Below the pieces are notes generated by a model. The model was not told the DNA's origin, did not search any database, and saw only the letters and a list, made by a program, of their open reading frames with translations. Shown here piece after piece: positions 31,520 to 43,825 of a stretch of DNA of 64,000 nt (its first letter is position 1; every line of letters begins with the position of its first letter). Location: positions 2,232,001-2,296,000 of the forward strand of contig NC_070563.1 of assembly GCF_026914185.1 (NCBI RefSeq), written 5' to 3'. Position numbers and translations under genes: made by a program. This DNA comes from Puccinia triticina. Lineage: Eukaryota; Basidiomycota; Pucciniomycetes; Pucciniales; Pucciniaceae.

Positions 31520-34500
31520 ATGGCATCAGCAGGATTTTCTCTCAGCTTTCTACGCGCACATACTCTTGCAACCCTTAAGAATGTCTGCACAACTAAAAGC
31601 AGATCTTCCGCTCCCATCATACGCACTTACTCCGAGCTCAGTCTGTGCCCTCTCCGAATGGCCTCAACAAGATTTCGTCTTAGCTTTCTAGGTGCCCATG
31701 CTCGCCAAGTGAATCCTGCAGTATCTCTATCTCGAACCTTCCAGCAGTTCCGAAAGAAATCTGAAGCTACTCGTACCACACCCGACTCACCAGAACTTGC
31801 CGAACGCAATCGCTTTTTGGATCTCCACGCCGATCATAAGGACGCAACCCAGCTATTCGGTAAACTTCTCGACACTGCTGGTTGTGAGTGAATCTCCTTG
31901 GCTGATTCCAAGCTACAGAACATCGCCTGATCTTCTTGCATCTTTGATCATTCCAACCAATCTGAAGTGGAAAAGGTGCGAGAACACAACAACCAACTAG
32001 CCAGTGTTTTTCACTACTCGGACCTGAGCGAAGGAAAGCAAGGAATAGTCAGCTCGCTCTGGCGGCATTTTACTGAGGGCAGAAAAGAATGCCTGGACGT
32101 CCTCAAGGAGGTGCTTGAACTCACCGATGAAGCAGATGGAGACCAAGTCAATACCCTGATCCGGCGGGCTCACTTTGTCCGATTCCCCGAGCGCGACGCT
32201 TCTACATTGACAGAAGATCAGATGCTTGCTGCACTTGACGGTTCCACTGCATCCGCAGGAGAGAAACTTAAGCCGGCTGACCAAATCCAGTGGGCTACCG
32301 ATATAGTCCGGCAAGGTTTCGATGCCGAATATCAGAGACACAATCTGATTGTTGCTCCAACCCTCGAAAAACTCCAAAGGTTTGCAGGGCAATGGAAAAG
32401 AGATAAATACGAGGCACCTTATACTTTGCTTATCGGCCCATCCATGAGCGGCAAAACTCGATTACTCAAGGAGCTAGCTAAGCACGTCTGTGTGGCCTAT
32501 ATCTGTCTCCGACCTCTCGGCTCCACTGGCCAGCCTCCTCGGTCCGAACTTGCCACACACTTTTTCCCCAATGTGAAAGCGGGGCTGGATCTGGAGAAGC
32601 ACTATTCCTACTTGTTGGCTGCGATTTTGAACACCGTCTCTGAATTCTTTTCAAGGCCAGATATACGGGCTAGAAGCTTGGAAGATCGACTAGCTGCGTG
32701 GTTTGATTACAGCTTCCAAATGGACAAGACTCCGAAGGCTGAATACAATGCCAATGTCGAAAAAGAAATGAAGAGCATACAGGCAGAGGGCTTAGCGCCG
32801 ATGCAATTTCTCGGCGCTGCGGCTACTAGGATGAGTCAAAGTATCGAATTAGAAGGAGACAGACGACTCAAGATGCTGTTGGCAATAGACGAGGCCAGCA
32901 ACCTAGACAATCAGATCGACAGAGAACTCCAAATCCCATACTTTTGTGTATTCCGTCGAGCTTTATCGCACATACCTGTCAAATTGGGGTTCTTTGGCGT
33001 TTTCACCGATACAACCTTGCGGGTTGCTAACTTTAAGCCGGCGCTAACCCAAGACTCCAGCTTACGGTGCCTCGCTTTAGGCGTCGATTTATTTCCACCG
33101 ATCTACCAAATATCATCACTTGATGTCTTTGTCCCGAAAGCACCGAGCTCATGGGATGAGTTGCTCTCGGCGGAACGGCTCTTCAGTTATGGCTCCCCAT
33201 TTTATGGGTTGTATTTCAAGGGTGTAATGAGAGGTGTAATGAAAGGTGTGCCAGGTACTGCCGTCGAATCCACCTCGAAAATTGCAGAGGCAAAATTAGT
33301 GTGTAGTTCTCAATCGGTTTCTACCGAAGCAATGGAATTGTCCAGCCCGCAGTGCTTCGCCATATTGGGCTCTGTGATACAGACCCGGGTGTGCTCGTAT
33401 TTGCCCATAAACTCGGAACTCGTTGCGAGTCACGCGGCGCACTGTATGTTCATCAGCTCAGATCAAGAAATGGTTGTCGACTATCCCCCGCAGTTCATAT
33501 ACGCATTGGCGGCTAACAGAATTCTTGCATCCGACGAGGCGTATTGGATCAAGTGCATCAATGTTCTTGCTACTGCAGTAAACAAACAACTCGTTACCGT
33601 CGGAGACGTCGGAGAAATGGCGACCAGATTGATATTGATACGCGCTATGCAGAAAACCAAGGCAATTCCTTGTAACGCAACTGATTCAATCCCCGATGGA
33701 TATTCAGTGCGATTGGCAGATTTCCTCGAAACCTTGACCGGCAAAGACCCATATACCATGGATTTTGACTGTATCGCGGAAGGCAACAAAGCAAGACTCT
33801 TAAAAGAAGGACGGATATTTTTCAACCACTTTACCCGTTTCCTACACGCCCAGCGCCAGTGGCTTCTTGGAGTTATTGTACCGAGGTGTTGCGGTCCAAT
33901 GCAAGCCTGGGCAAACTGGGTTTGATGAGCTTTTCACCATCTACCTCGCACCGACGTCCGAATCCCCAAAACTAGACCTTGAAAACATCACGTTTTGCGG
34001 TGTTCATACAAATAATGAGGGCTCCATTCGCTGGGTTGAGAGTTGTGACTGGTCAAAAAGTCATGCCAAGATTCAAGGGATCAACAATCCCTATCTTGTC
34101 CTGTTATTCGGCTTGAGAACCTCCTCTCGTGAGGCTCCAGAATGGAAAAAGCCGATAGACTCCAATGACACCGGAAGAGTTTCTTACCAGTTTCTTGGTC
34201 TGAATGATATCGCTTGTCTTACGCCTGAGATGCGCTCCGAGCTAAAGCGGTTGATTGACGCGGTACCAGATGACTTGCTGAAATTTCACGATAAACCTGA
34301 TGAAGACTTGGAAGTTACAAAACGATGGACCAAACATTTGAGCCCAGTTTTCTATCCGAGGGGTCCTGAGCAACCGACACCTCAAGCACTTTTACCTTCC
34401 CAGAAACCACCCAAACCGTCCAAAACCGACTCAGGGGCAGAAAAACGGTCAAGCAGCACCCAACAAAAGGTGTCCAAGCGAACCTGTAAGTCTCATGTTT

Positions 34501-34520
34501 CATTGAGCAGGCTAGCATAA
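31520..34520 (+). CDS. P-loop NTPase with C-terminal nuclease-like region, frameshifted
   Basis: ATG at 31520; exon 1 ends 31883. Intron 31884-31967 (GTGAGT...GAAG) joins in phase to an exon running to 33925. A +1 shift near 33850 is then needed to enter the frame that continues to 34520. Another likely intron (GTAAGT at about 34484, acceptor TTTTTCAG at 34567) would create a stop at the junction. The N-terminus is Arg/Ser-rich and mitochondrial-leader-like, and its start region is duplicated (MASAGFSLSFLRAH and MASTRFRLSFLGAH). Walker A is GPSMSGKT (32435-32458) and Walker B LLAIDEA (about 32875-32895). Past the shift, VAVQCK resembles the Q-x-K half of a PD-(D/E)xK nuclease site. NTPase plus nuclease recalls Crinkler-type effectors; this is inference. 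The shift may be a real break or an assembly error. Confidence 0.6.
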
Positions 34521-35102
34521 ATACCGCTCAAGTCGGAATAAAGTCCTGATTAGCTTTTGTTTTTCAGGACAAATCTCCGATCATTTCAGGGTTTTGGCTT
34601 TGGACGGCCCTTACCGTCAACTTGCAATCACACTGCCCTTCTCTTGTCATCCGCACTATCCTCTTTTCATCAAACAGTCTTGTTCTTTTCTCATTCACCC
34701 TACTCATTTCTTTCATTGGTCCCAAACCATTTTGTTTTCTCCCTTCGATCCATTGTTTATCATGTTCATCCTCTGCATAGATAGGGTATGGAGGGGTTCG
34801 AGGTTGTATCCACATATTCAAGCTGTAGAGTAGCCGTTTAGCAATACAGAAAAAGTCTGCAAGTATTCAATGGTAGATACAATAGTCGATCTGAAGTCGT
34901 TTTCAATGGTTGGCTTGCTGGGGCATCGATGGATTCCAACCGTTATATTTAAATAGCCAGGCTGGCCTCCCCCTCAAGCTGCTCCTCCAGTTGTTGGCAA
35001 GCCATTTGATCAGATACATAATTCGTAACAGCCGTCACTGGCTGTTTTCCTTGCCCCGGCTTGAGATTGAGATGCCTTCCCGACATCATCACCTTGGCCG
35101 GC
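34521..35102. other. 3' region and intergenic DNA
   Basis: Contains the probable terminal intron of the NTPase gene (to 34567) and pyrimidine-rich sequence. No separate gene supported. Confidence 0.4.
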
Positions 35103-36982
35103 ATGGCTCGCATTCCAACCGGCGGCACATCATACCCTTCGGCCATCCCTACGCGTGCACTCTGGTGCTCACGGCCATCTTCGACGCCAACCCCTCACCG
35201 TCCCACTCCCAAGTCGCCGACTCATGCAGCAGACCGGCCTGAAGCGGAAACTTGTCTGCAGCAGTCTTGCTCTCTTCACCTACACCTGTCCCTGACCATG
35301 TTTCCCTTGCAGATTAACAGTTGGTTTTGGCGCAAGCGCAAAGAGTTGCTCGAACAGGACCAGAAAACCGGCTCACCCCTCCCATCCACCTCGCCAGCTC
35401 TCCACCAAGCCATCTCCAGGCCCTCCTCTATCCCTCAAGCTCGGCACGGTAGACACGAGCACGACGAAGAGTATCATCCACCCAGCTATCATCAGATCAA
35501 ACAATCATCTCACGATAGTCTCATCAATCCCAACATGTCCAGAGCCAAGCCCGACCACAGGGTTAAGCCAAATTTACCCTCCGGGGACGGCCAGAGCTTG
35601 CAGTTCAGTTCCAATCCATCTTCGTTCACCATCCCACCGGCCTCTCCCACCTCCGCCCCGCACAGACCGCCCCTCTTGATTCGCTGCAGGCTCCGCCCAC
35701 TGGCCGAGCGCGTTGTCCACAGAAGTCTTGACCGGGAAGAAGATCAGAGCAGCGAGCCCAACAGGAATGGATTCCTGCCTGGCTCCCCCTTGGCACTCGG
35801 AGCTAGTCCAGGTTATTCATCAGATCTCAAAACCTGCTTTGGGCCACAGGACACGGATCTTTCAGCTTCACGCCAGTCGGACGACGTTCCCAGTTACATT
35901 TCAGCAAACAAGCAATCAACATCAGGATCTGTCCTCTCTGCAACCGTTTGCCACAAGCAGCGCCGGGCTGACCAAATTATCTGCGATCCTAGTGCGCCAT
36001 TTGTACCCCGCCTGGCGACAGATCCCCAAACCGCATCCCCCAAACAGAGGCAAAATGTTATTACCGATCACAATGAGCCTCCGAATATCCTTCCGGCAAA
36101 CGCCCGATCTACTAGTCATAGTGATATCTATCGCTTGGGTTTGGGAAAGGCCCACAGCTCTCAAGACTATTCCGTCTCCACAGCCCGCCGGATGGTCTCT
36201 GGAACGCCTACGTGGCTGAGACCGGATAGCCGGTTCAGCTATCCGGGAAACGGCCAGCTCGTCGACACGACCCCTCGGAATCCTTCGAATGCTTTTCGGG
36301 AGCCTTCGGCTGAGTCCACGGATTCCTCTGTCAATCATATGGACGCGGACCACGGGATTTGCTTCCGGGTATCGCAAGATGATCTCGGCTCGGCTCCAAA
36401 CACCAACTGGAGCTCGCTAGGCCATGAAGTCCATCGATGGTCAGAACGTGAGTAGCAAGAGTTGACTGCCTTGCGATCCAATCAAGTAGTCGCGCATCCG
36501 TTTATTTTTCTTCTTCTCTTCTGGATCGCGTTTCCACAGTGAGTGACGTGGATGGGGCGAGCCGTTACTCGAGTGAATCGATTGAATCCAGAGTAAGCCG
36601 ATGCACCAATGTGAGCATTGAAGACTATTCGGCGCTTTTGAACGCGTCTTCCTCCGACTGGGGTATGCTTCACTCTTCCACCGGGCGAGGGCCGGAGCCA
36701 GGGGCGACTCAGGACCTTCGAGACGATCGTAGTCAGGAAGGCGGATCGCTCGGGTCAAGGTCTTTCTCACATCCGTTCTATCCGCTTGACCAAACGACCA
36801 GAGCGATGGCCGGCTTCCAAGAACAGAGGGAATTCTCTTTCGCGTCGGGTGCCTGCCTCGGAAACCAAGACTCGGAGGTGGAGGAAGATCCACGACTGTT
36901 CATGGTCCAGGATGAACATCAGGAATTCTTCGACTGGCTCGGTTGGAACCCGCTTGGCAGCTTTCCAAACAATCCTTCCTGA
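35103..36982 (+). CDS. Disordered Ser/Pro-rich protein of unknown function
   Basis: Two exons, 35103-36447 and 36540-36982, joined across a 92-nt intron (GTGAGT...CCACAG) in phase; total 595 residues from the first in-frame ATG. A start at 35298 (MFPLQINSWFWRKRKELLEQ) is an alternative, and a TTTCCCTTGCAG just after it could even be an acceptor, so the 5' end is uncertain. The protein is low in hydrophobic residues and rich in Ser, Pro, Gln, His and Arg over most of its length. It ends in an acidic/aromatic tail (DEHQEFFDWLGWNPLGSF) that looks like a binding motif. No enzyme or membrane motif was recognised. A regulatory or scaffold role is possible but unsupported. Confidence 0.5.
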
Positions 36983-37590
36983 TAAATCATCTTTCCAGTC
37001 TATCAAAAGTTTTAGGTTTGTCAAGACTACAAAGAAACAATTCACGGCATTTAGGTACCAATCTGTTTAGTTTTGGGTCTCTTTATATCTTTGCAATCAT
37101 CCAACCTTACGCGGTAAAAGCTGAATGAACTTATTCCTCTAATAAAATATCATCGTGTATGTAACCATCCAGAAAAATTCCACCACATTTAGTTTTAGGT
37201 GCATATATATACCAGCTAGAAAAAAAACCTTCCTTATGGGTATCAGTTCAGTTTCATTGGTGGCCAGCAATCTGCGGTGCATGTAAATTTTTAACAAGAA
37301 ACTGCAAATTAATCATTATTGTCCTTATATCTAACAGAATTATCACGGTATACACAGTGTCATCCACAGGATCTTATCCACGACTTGATCCAATCCACCC
37401 AGCATGTAGACAGCACTAATGTTTTGGATTTGGATTTTGAGAACGCGATGAGAATTTTGTAACAAGATGAGGGCAAGAAGCTATGTGGTACTGATAGTCT
37501 ACAGATTACATGTATTATAGATTTTGTGAGAGGAAGAATGCATGTGTTTTAGGGGTGGCGCGCGGATGGAGATAGGCAGAGGTACACAGT
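36983..37590. other. AT-rich intergenic DNA
   Basis: No coding signal seen. Confidence 0.5.
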
Positions 37591-37926
37591 TCAATCAAGT
37601 AATCCAACAACACAGAACATGTAGGGGACTATTCTCTGGGGAGGGGGGCATATATTCAAGAAAAGACTATCAAAGTAACAAGGAGGCTCGAATTGGCTAC
37701 AAGAAATAAAGTATAACAAAGTAAGGTGTGGTTGGAGGGAGTAAAAGATGACCTGGGCAAGGCTCTCGAGGCGCCTTCTCTGGGAGAGGAACTCAGTTGC
37801 AACGGGTCTTGGTGGGATCAGGACGTTGATGGGCCTTGGGCAGAGCTCCTTTTCCTGAGCTGAGCGGGCTGGATCTTGACCGTTTGAGCAAAGAATAGAG
37901 CCAAGCAAGACAACTAGACCAATCAT
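37591..37926 (-). CDS. Possible small secreted protein
   Basis: A 111-codon frame from an ATG at 37926 begins MIGLVVLLGSILCSNGQ, which has signal-peptide character, followed by a short polar part (LCPRPINVLIPPRPVATEF). The second half is hydrophobic and looks less like a mature secreted protein, so a splice site or earlier end may be missed. There is no recognisable family, and the start lies about 30 bp from the hairpin repeat at 37959. It could be chance. Confidence 0.25.
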   Translation of the reverse strand: MIGLVVLLGSILCSNGQDPARSAQEKELCPRPINVLIPPRPVATEFLSQRRRLESLAQVIFYSLQPHLTLLYFISCSQFEPPCYFDSLFLNICPPPQRIVPYMFCVVGLLD

Positions 37927-37958
37927 CTAATTGGTCCCCAGAGTCAGTTCCACACTAA

Positions 37959-38010
37959 CTTAACACAAGTCCCCCCTGGTGGGAGCGCTGTGGCTGGCGG
38001 CGAAGCCGCC
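37959..38010 (-). repeat. Hairpin with ACTTGTGTTAAG motif
   Basis: On the minus strand the stem GGCGGC/GCCGCC (37996-38010, 3-nt loop) is followed by GGACTTGTGTTAAG at 37972-37959, the same motif as at 29081-29094. Confidence 0.5.
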
Positions 38011-38420
38011 CCTCCCGCAGGGAGGAACTTGCGCATTATCCCAAATTTTACGCGGGAGCAGAAAGTTCATTTGGCTGAGAGGTTTTTAAAAATTTTATAG
38101 CTCCTCCCCCAGCCTCTCCACCAATATGCCCTATCTGTACCCTATGCTACTTTTCTTTCTCTACAATTTGGTCTACTCAGATTTTTTCTATCCCAATCTG
38201 TTGACCTTTTCAAAAGATCAAAAATGCACAAGTCTTCCAAATGAGGCTCCACTTGTTTGGGACTCCAGGAGTTGTTTTCCTGGCTACAAGATAAGTGAGT
38301 GGCTCAAATTCCTTGCAAGAACAGAACCTAAAACTCTGTGTATTCAGTTTTTCTATATTGGTTGGGATTTTTAGTGTAGCAGATCCTTTCTGCTCCTGCT
38401 TAAATCAAGACATAACACAT

Positions 38421-38493
38421 AAGCCTCTCCTGCGGAGAGCCCTCCGGGAGGGGTCCCCCGGACCCTCCGCTCGAGAGGCTTTGTTAAGCTAGG
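38421..38493 (+). repeat. Long hairpin followed by TGTTAAGCTAGG
   Basis: AAGCCTCTC at 38421-38429 pairs with GAGAGGCTT at 38473-38481. Inside, GCGGAG (38432-38437) pairs with CTCCGC (38465-38470). TGTTAAGCTAGG follows. It abuts the 3' end of the MFS pseudogene. Confidence 0.55.
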
Positions 38494-40606
38494 TTCCACA
38501 CCTCCATTACCTTTTCCGTCTTTCCGAGAGATTTGCTTCTTGGAGCAAGTCTGAGTTTCTCGAGGCAAGCTGGATGCTTACCACCAATCCACATAGCCAG
38601 ATTAGGTTTCCGTCCAGGTAATGCTCCTTGATGCTGATCAAAAACAGCGCGCCGGTGTTGAACGGGGCAAACTTCCTGGCCAACTCTGAGCACGACTAGG
38701 AAAGGGTAGACAAGAAAAGAGAGGACGATAGGTTTGGGTAAGCGCTCGCCATAGAGGAAAAAAGGGAAGCTGTTTACTTGGGCCAGGCCATTCAGAGCAC
38801 CAAAGTGGAGGCCGACGGCGCGGCAGAGTTGACCAACAAAGTAAGACACGCTTTGTCCCGGATGATATGAGAGTTGAAGGGAGAATATTGGGATGAAGGT
38901 GGAGGTAAGCCAACATGAATCTGACAGATGGACAAAGGCAAGACATACCGCGGGACATTTTGCCAAAGCTTTTGATAGCCAAGACGACGATCAAGCCAAT
39001 CATAGCAACCTTGGAGCCTGCATTGACTCCAGAGGCCTCTCTCTGTTTATTGACGAGCCAGCGGACCATGGGCAGGTGTAAGGGTTTCTCCCTTACTGAA
39101 ACAGAAGTCAAGCTAGATGCATATATGCATATGCATCTACATTGTAGGATCCACTATATAAGCTTGTAGTACTCGACTTCTCTCATTTTTCTCTTCTTCC
39201 CTTAAGCTGGTCTTCACCCTTCTCCTCCTTTCATCGGCCGATCTCAGGAAATTACATTCTTTTTTATAGACTTCTGGCCTTTGGCCCTCCGTCCCACCGA
39301 TCCTTCCAGTGAGGGTTCACAGAACCCTTACAGCAGGAGGGCGAAGACCGTCGGCCAGATCAGAAGGACCGACCGGAAGACCTTCATCGTCCCCCATCTC
39401 CGCTGGAGATACGGGAACATCGCCGTATGCACTATCACTGCTCCAAACCCGTTCGTCGTGAGCGCAGCGCCTGCAATCATTCATCTCATCTTGCTTCAGC
39501 CATCTTCCCTTATCATGCTCTGCTTTACAGCTTTTGACCTACCCATCTGTCGCAAATTAAAAGTCCACCATCCTCAGATCCTAAGTGGCAAAAAAAAAAA
39601 AAAAAAAAAAAAACAGGGAAATCATGATTCACGAGCCCAGAGCGATTGCGTTTCTGGATTCGAGCAACTTACGAGTGTAGACGAAGAGTAGAATCAGAGT
39701 CACCAAGGACGACATTTGGAAAAACACCAAGAGGGAGCCGAGGAGAACACTGATGACTGTAGGCGTGAAGATCGCTGAAAATTTCGGTTTCGGCTGGATG
39801 AGACTCTCGTCGGGCTCCGAGCCGCCGAGTTCCTCGACTTCTTCATCACTTTCGAGGCTCAGCGGTGGACTTCGGGTGTTTGTTTTCGTGGCAGGTGTCT
39901 GTCAGAGCACAGATATATGTCAGCCCGCGTGTTTATCGAACTGATTTGTAGCGAATCGATCTCGGGGAAGTTTCGAAGCACTTCCTCCAAATAGAAGAAG
40001 CCTACGGTCACCGCTGAGAGGTTGATCATCCCGGCAATAAAGCAGGGTAAGAAGTAGGGATAGTCGATCAAGAACAGGATATTTCCAAAGATATCAGGAT
40101 ATTGGCTCGCCGGCTTGGCCAGATATCCGCCGATCAACGGGCCAATAATTATTCCGATGGCCAATAATGTAAGGAGAGAGCGATGAGATGGCCAATGAGT
40201 ACCCTTCCGAGACCTGGCGAAGCTGGTCTACTTATATTGCACATCGGGATCAAGGCTGGGCCAAGGTGGTTGGGCAAAAAAACAATCAATCGAAGAAGCC
40301 GAAAGGGGTCAGAGGGTGGGGACATTCTTTCGAGGCACGGAAAATCAGCCTATGTAGCCAAGAATACTAAGGGCCTGTACCATAGGAAATTTGTTTTTTG
40401 CTCGCACAAAAAACAAGTTCCTTTTTTTTGATATTGTGTTTTTCGGAACCGCAAAACAGCCTGTTGATAAACGCGTACCACAGACTCCCTCTCTCGACCT
40501 GATCAAACATCCAGACAAACTCGTCCACCCATCAAGACACCAACAGCCACCCGATCCCATCAAGGCACCACACAAATCACCCCGGCCATCCAGCACTTCT
40601 GAAACA

Positions 40607-40825
40607 ATGATCAATAACCAGATTGTTGCTGCCCTGGCTGCTGCCGGAGCAGCAATTATGGAAATGGATCACATCTTGATTACACTAGCCGCCGCCGGAG
40701 TAGCTTGCAAGTACCTCGGGAGTCTGTGGAATACCTACGAGGCGTATTATGGCGATGAAGGGCAAGCTCGATACACTCGATTCCTACTGGATGAGGTCTT
40801 CCAGCAGCATATTGTGTTGCTATAA
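40607..40825 (+). pseudogene. Possible N-terminal remnant of Harbinger transposase
   Basis: From ATG 40607, MINNQIVAALAAAGAAIMEM then a Tyr-rich part (WNTYEAYYGDEGQARYTRFL), stop at 40825. Position opposite the Myb-like frame fits the two-gene layout of Harbinger elements. No DDE residues remain; family assignment is inferred from context. Confidence 0.35.
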
Positions 40826-41069
40826 GCTCCAGCAGGGCCGACCGTTCGTTGTTTGTCCAGATGTGGGGTGGTGATTTGGATTCAACATCGTCATCGTCGT
40901 CGTTTTGGTCGTCCTTGGCTTTTTTTTTAGGTTTCTTGGGAGCAGTTTTCGTTGGCGGTGGTGGCTTTGTTGCAGGCATGCTGGATGGTACGGTGGGTGG
41001 TGGGGTGTCCATGAGGACTGCAGGATCGATATTTTGCATTTCCATGAGCTGACCGCCAGTGATGGGCAA
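40680..41069 (-). pseudogene. Harbinger Myb/SANT-like protein, truncated
   Basis: From ATG 41069 the frame reads MPITGGQLMEMQNI, then a Pro/Lys-rich linker, an acidic run DDDDDVE, then PPHIWTNNERSALLELIATQ, which resembles the first helix of Myb/SANT or trihelix DNA-binding domains used by Harbinger helper proteins. The rest of the domain is out of shape and the frame ends at 40680. Confidence 0.5.
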
Positions 41070-42263
41070 TGATGAGCGGCGAGACCGGAAATCGGGTGAA
41101 GAAACAGGGTCATGCCTGTTTCTGGAAATCGATCGTTTTGAAAGAAAAATAACATTCGGTTCTCCTCAAAAACATGTGTTGTGGTACATGTTTTTTGGTG
41201 AAAACTGTTTTTCTCAAAGAAACTTGTTTTCCGGGCGGAAAACAGTTTTCTGGACCGCTATGGTACAGGCCCTAACAGAACGCTCTACACTAGCAGAAAA
41301 CCAACAGTCATAGGCAAATGAAATCAGCTTGGGCGGGGTGCTCTACGGTACAGTATCGAAAACAGCCCAGCGTCGATCTGCCTGCCTGCCAGCAGACGCC
41401 GAAATCATTTATTCGTCTCATCTGTGATCTCTCCCAGGACACTCTTTGGGTGTTTCGAAGGGATAGAGAGGAATCAGTTGGGCTGGGAGATTCTCGATTC
41501 TGGAAGATACCGGGATGATCGTGCGGCAAGGAATGCCTCTGACCTTTAACATTGGCAAGTTTCCTGTAATCGTCCGATCAGCGTCCATCCAACTCAGTGA
41601 GCCATAGACTGTTGGACGTACCATTCATGATTCCTGCAACACATCGTGCAACAACCATGCCCGCAAAACTTGTCTGGAGACTCAGACTTATCATGCTGAT
41701 CGCTAGCACGGTCAGGCCGGATAGCAGGATGGGCTTCCTCCCATTACGGTCCGATAACGTCGCCCACCCAAAATCTGGTGTTCATTCGTCAAAGAAATTG
41801 ATATATTTGTGATCTGGGGTGCTTCCTCTTTCTTTCTTTTTTTTTTTGACCTGGGGCTTGAGTCTGCAGAATGATCTGATGACTTACTGGTAGTCCTGTC
41901 GGGAGTGACGTGCAAGTCCTCGAGCATTTGGCTGTTGGGGGGTCGTCAGATCAGTTGGCATGTTGCGTGCTCACGGGCTGGGGCGGCGAGAAGAAGGACA
42001 GCCGATCGGAATGACAAGAGGAAAGAAAAGACGGCGGGGGCAGTCGACATACTTGATGAATGAGCTTTGGGAGATGGGCTCCGTGTGCGTGGTGGCAAAG
42101 ACGAGCAGGTCAGCTCGGCGCTCTACATAGCCTTTCCCAATGAATAAAGGAGCAGTACCCACCGGTGATTCGCATGAAGCATAGTACGGCCACTTGTCGG
42201 TAGGGCAGCGGCGTTGTCACTGGTCCCTCCAGAACCTCCAACTCATCGTGCTCCGAATCGGCC

Positions 42264-43825
42264 TATGCCAAAAGTTTGGGGAAACGGGCGAACATCAGCT
42301 CTACATTTCGCCCCAGCAAATTCTCCGGCCAGTTTGTTTTGATGGGTGTAATCGATGTTTCGACCTACCCGCTTCCTGCGGCCCAGCAATGGCTGCAGGG
42401 AGTAAGATTGCTGTTCTCTCGAATAGAAAGTTCATTTGATAAGGAAAAAAGTTACATCAAGTGTGAAATATATAGCCATTCACGGGCGATCACATTGTCT
42501 GCTGGACGCCTTTCGAGTATAACCGATTCATGAGCCCGGCGGTCACACTACAGTCTCCGACTCTGCAGTTTGACTCTTGGCTGGCTGCAGTACAGCTGCT
42601 GGCGACCCTCTTTTAGCTGAGCTGACGCCCACCAATTTTTTTTTTTCAACCTTGCAGGCGGCTGAGTCAGTCAAAGTGAGTGGTAAGGTGCCAGTGCTTC
42701 TTCAGGCTTCTTCTCCCCGAGAGCCTTCTCCCTGTTCAATTAATGCAGCCGACCAGAGCCGACAGGAGCCGACCGCTCTTCGGCCCAGGATCCCGGGAGG
42801 CGATTTCCCCGGAATAAAATAAGTCGGCACAGCGGGTACGAGCCCCCGGTACTTTCCGGGACTGTCCGGTCTCCCCTTACAAGGATACCTCTGCAAGTAT
42901 TTATTGCCTTTTCAGTGCAACAAAGCTCCGGCCCGCCTAGAGATGGCAACCGGTGCGATGGTGGTTTATATATTTATGGTTCTGAAAGGGGATCCCCATA
43001 TGCTGAATATAAACGGAATTCTTCATATCAACCCAACGACTATGCATACATACACTACATCACCTGTTCGCAGTCCGTCCAGACAAACCAGCGTCTTGGG
43101 TCAGTCACTAGTCTGGAAAAGTCATGCTTCCTTGAGCCCTGCTACAACATGAACATAGGACCCAGATTTCGTTGCTAGGCTATGGGGTTTCCAGCTTCAA
43201 ACCAAGCGGATGACTCAGGCCCGGCCCTATATCTAGTCGATGAGCGCACATCAATTCACAATATCCGATGTCGTAAAATTCCTTTCAGTGACTATCCGAT
43301 GTAGCGATGGTATCCCTTCCGAGCTATGCATCTTTGTCTTGGGGAACGATAGCCAGGCTAGCCAGGCGGTGGTTAGAATAACACAGAACTCGGAATGCTC
43401 GTGCTATTCGGTTTGAAGTAAACATGGATGACATTTCCTTTACTACAGCTTTCGCTTTCCACACGGCTTTCTCCCTCAGGCGACTTTTGAGCGCATTTTA
43501 CTTTTGCACCTGAGTCATAAAGCTGAAAGCTCAACAACCTCAGCAGAATACTGGAAAGTACCAGACTGACTGAGCGGGAAAGACGACTACATACATACCC
43601 CAACTGAGTTTCACTTCGCTGGCAGTGTTCATTGCCGCTCGCATATCCCTCTTTCGAAAGAGCTCACCCTCCTCCATCCCACTATTCATCGGTCTGAACA
43701 ATCGTCCCCAACTCAAACTCAAGCAGGGAAATTCATAACCCTTTCTCCTCAAGCCCTCATTCCTTACCCTATACTGTGAACTTGAGGAACTACCCTTCAC
43801 ATATTATAATAAATCTTTTTCCGAC
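42264..43825. other. Intergenic region between MFS pseudogene and PRM1
   Basis: May include the lost first MFS exon and the PRM1 promoter. No other gene is supported. Confidence 0.45.

Larger units (their letters stand above)
40371..41272. mobile_element. PIF/Harbinger deletion derivative
   Basis: Ends are inverted repeats GGGCCTGTACCATAG (left, 40371) and its complement ending at 41272. They are flanked by TAA at 40368-40370 and 41273-41275, the TWA-type 3-bp target of PIF/Harbinger. Length is 902 bp, far shorter than an autonomous element. It sits in the MFS pseudogene between the TM4 and TM5 coding parts. The interior has remnants of two convergent genes. Confidence 0.85.
38507..42263 (-). 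pseudogene. MFS transporter (DHA1-like), broken
   Basis: Minus-strand exons in transporter order: PLPYRQVAVLCFMRIT then EPISQSSFIK; QMLEDLHVTPDRTT; FGWATLSDRNGRKPILLSGL (MFS motif A) with ARCVAGIMN; GNLPMLK and SVLGEITDETNK; GIIIGPLIGGYLAKPASQYP to FFYLEE; TNGFGAVIVHTAMFPYLQRR; GALNGLAQ; TGALFLISIKEHYLDGN. GT-AG introns separate most of these. Several defects are visible. A TGA follows DETNK. A TAA follows WPTVFALLL. A one-base shift lies before GALNGLAQ (the preceding VNSAAPSAST is in another frame). The segment with TM1-TM2 is missing before motif A, and a Harbinger derivative is inserted at 40371. A living copy would have moved small solutes across a membrane by proton exchange. Confidence 0.82.
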
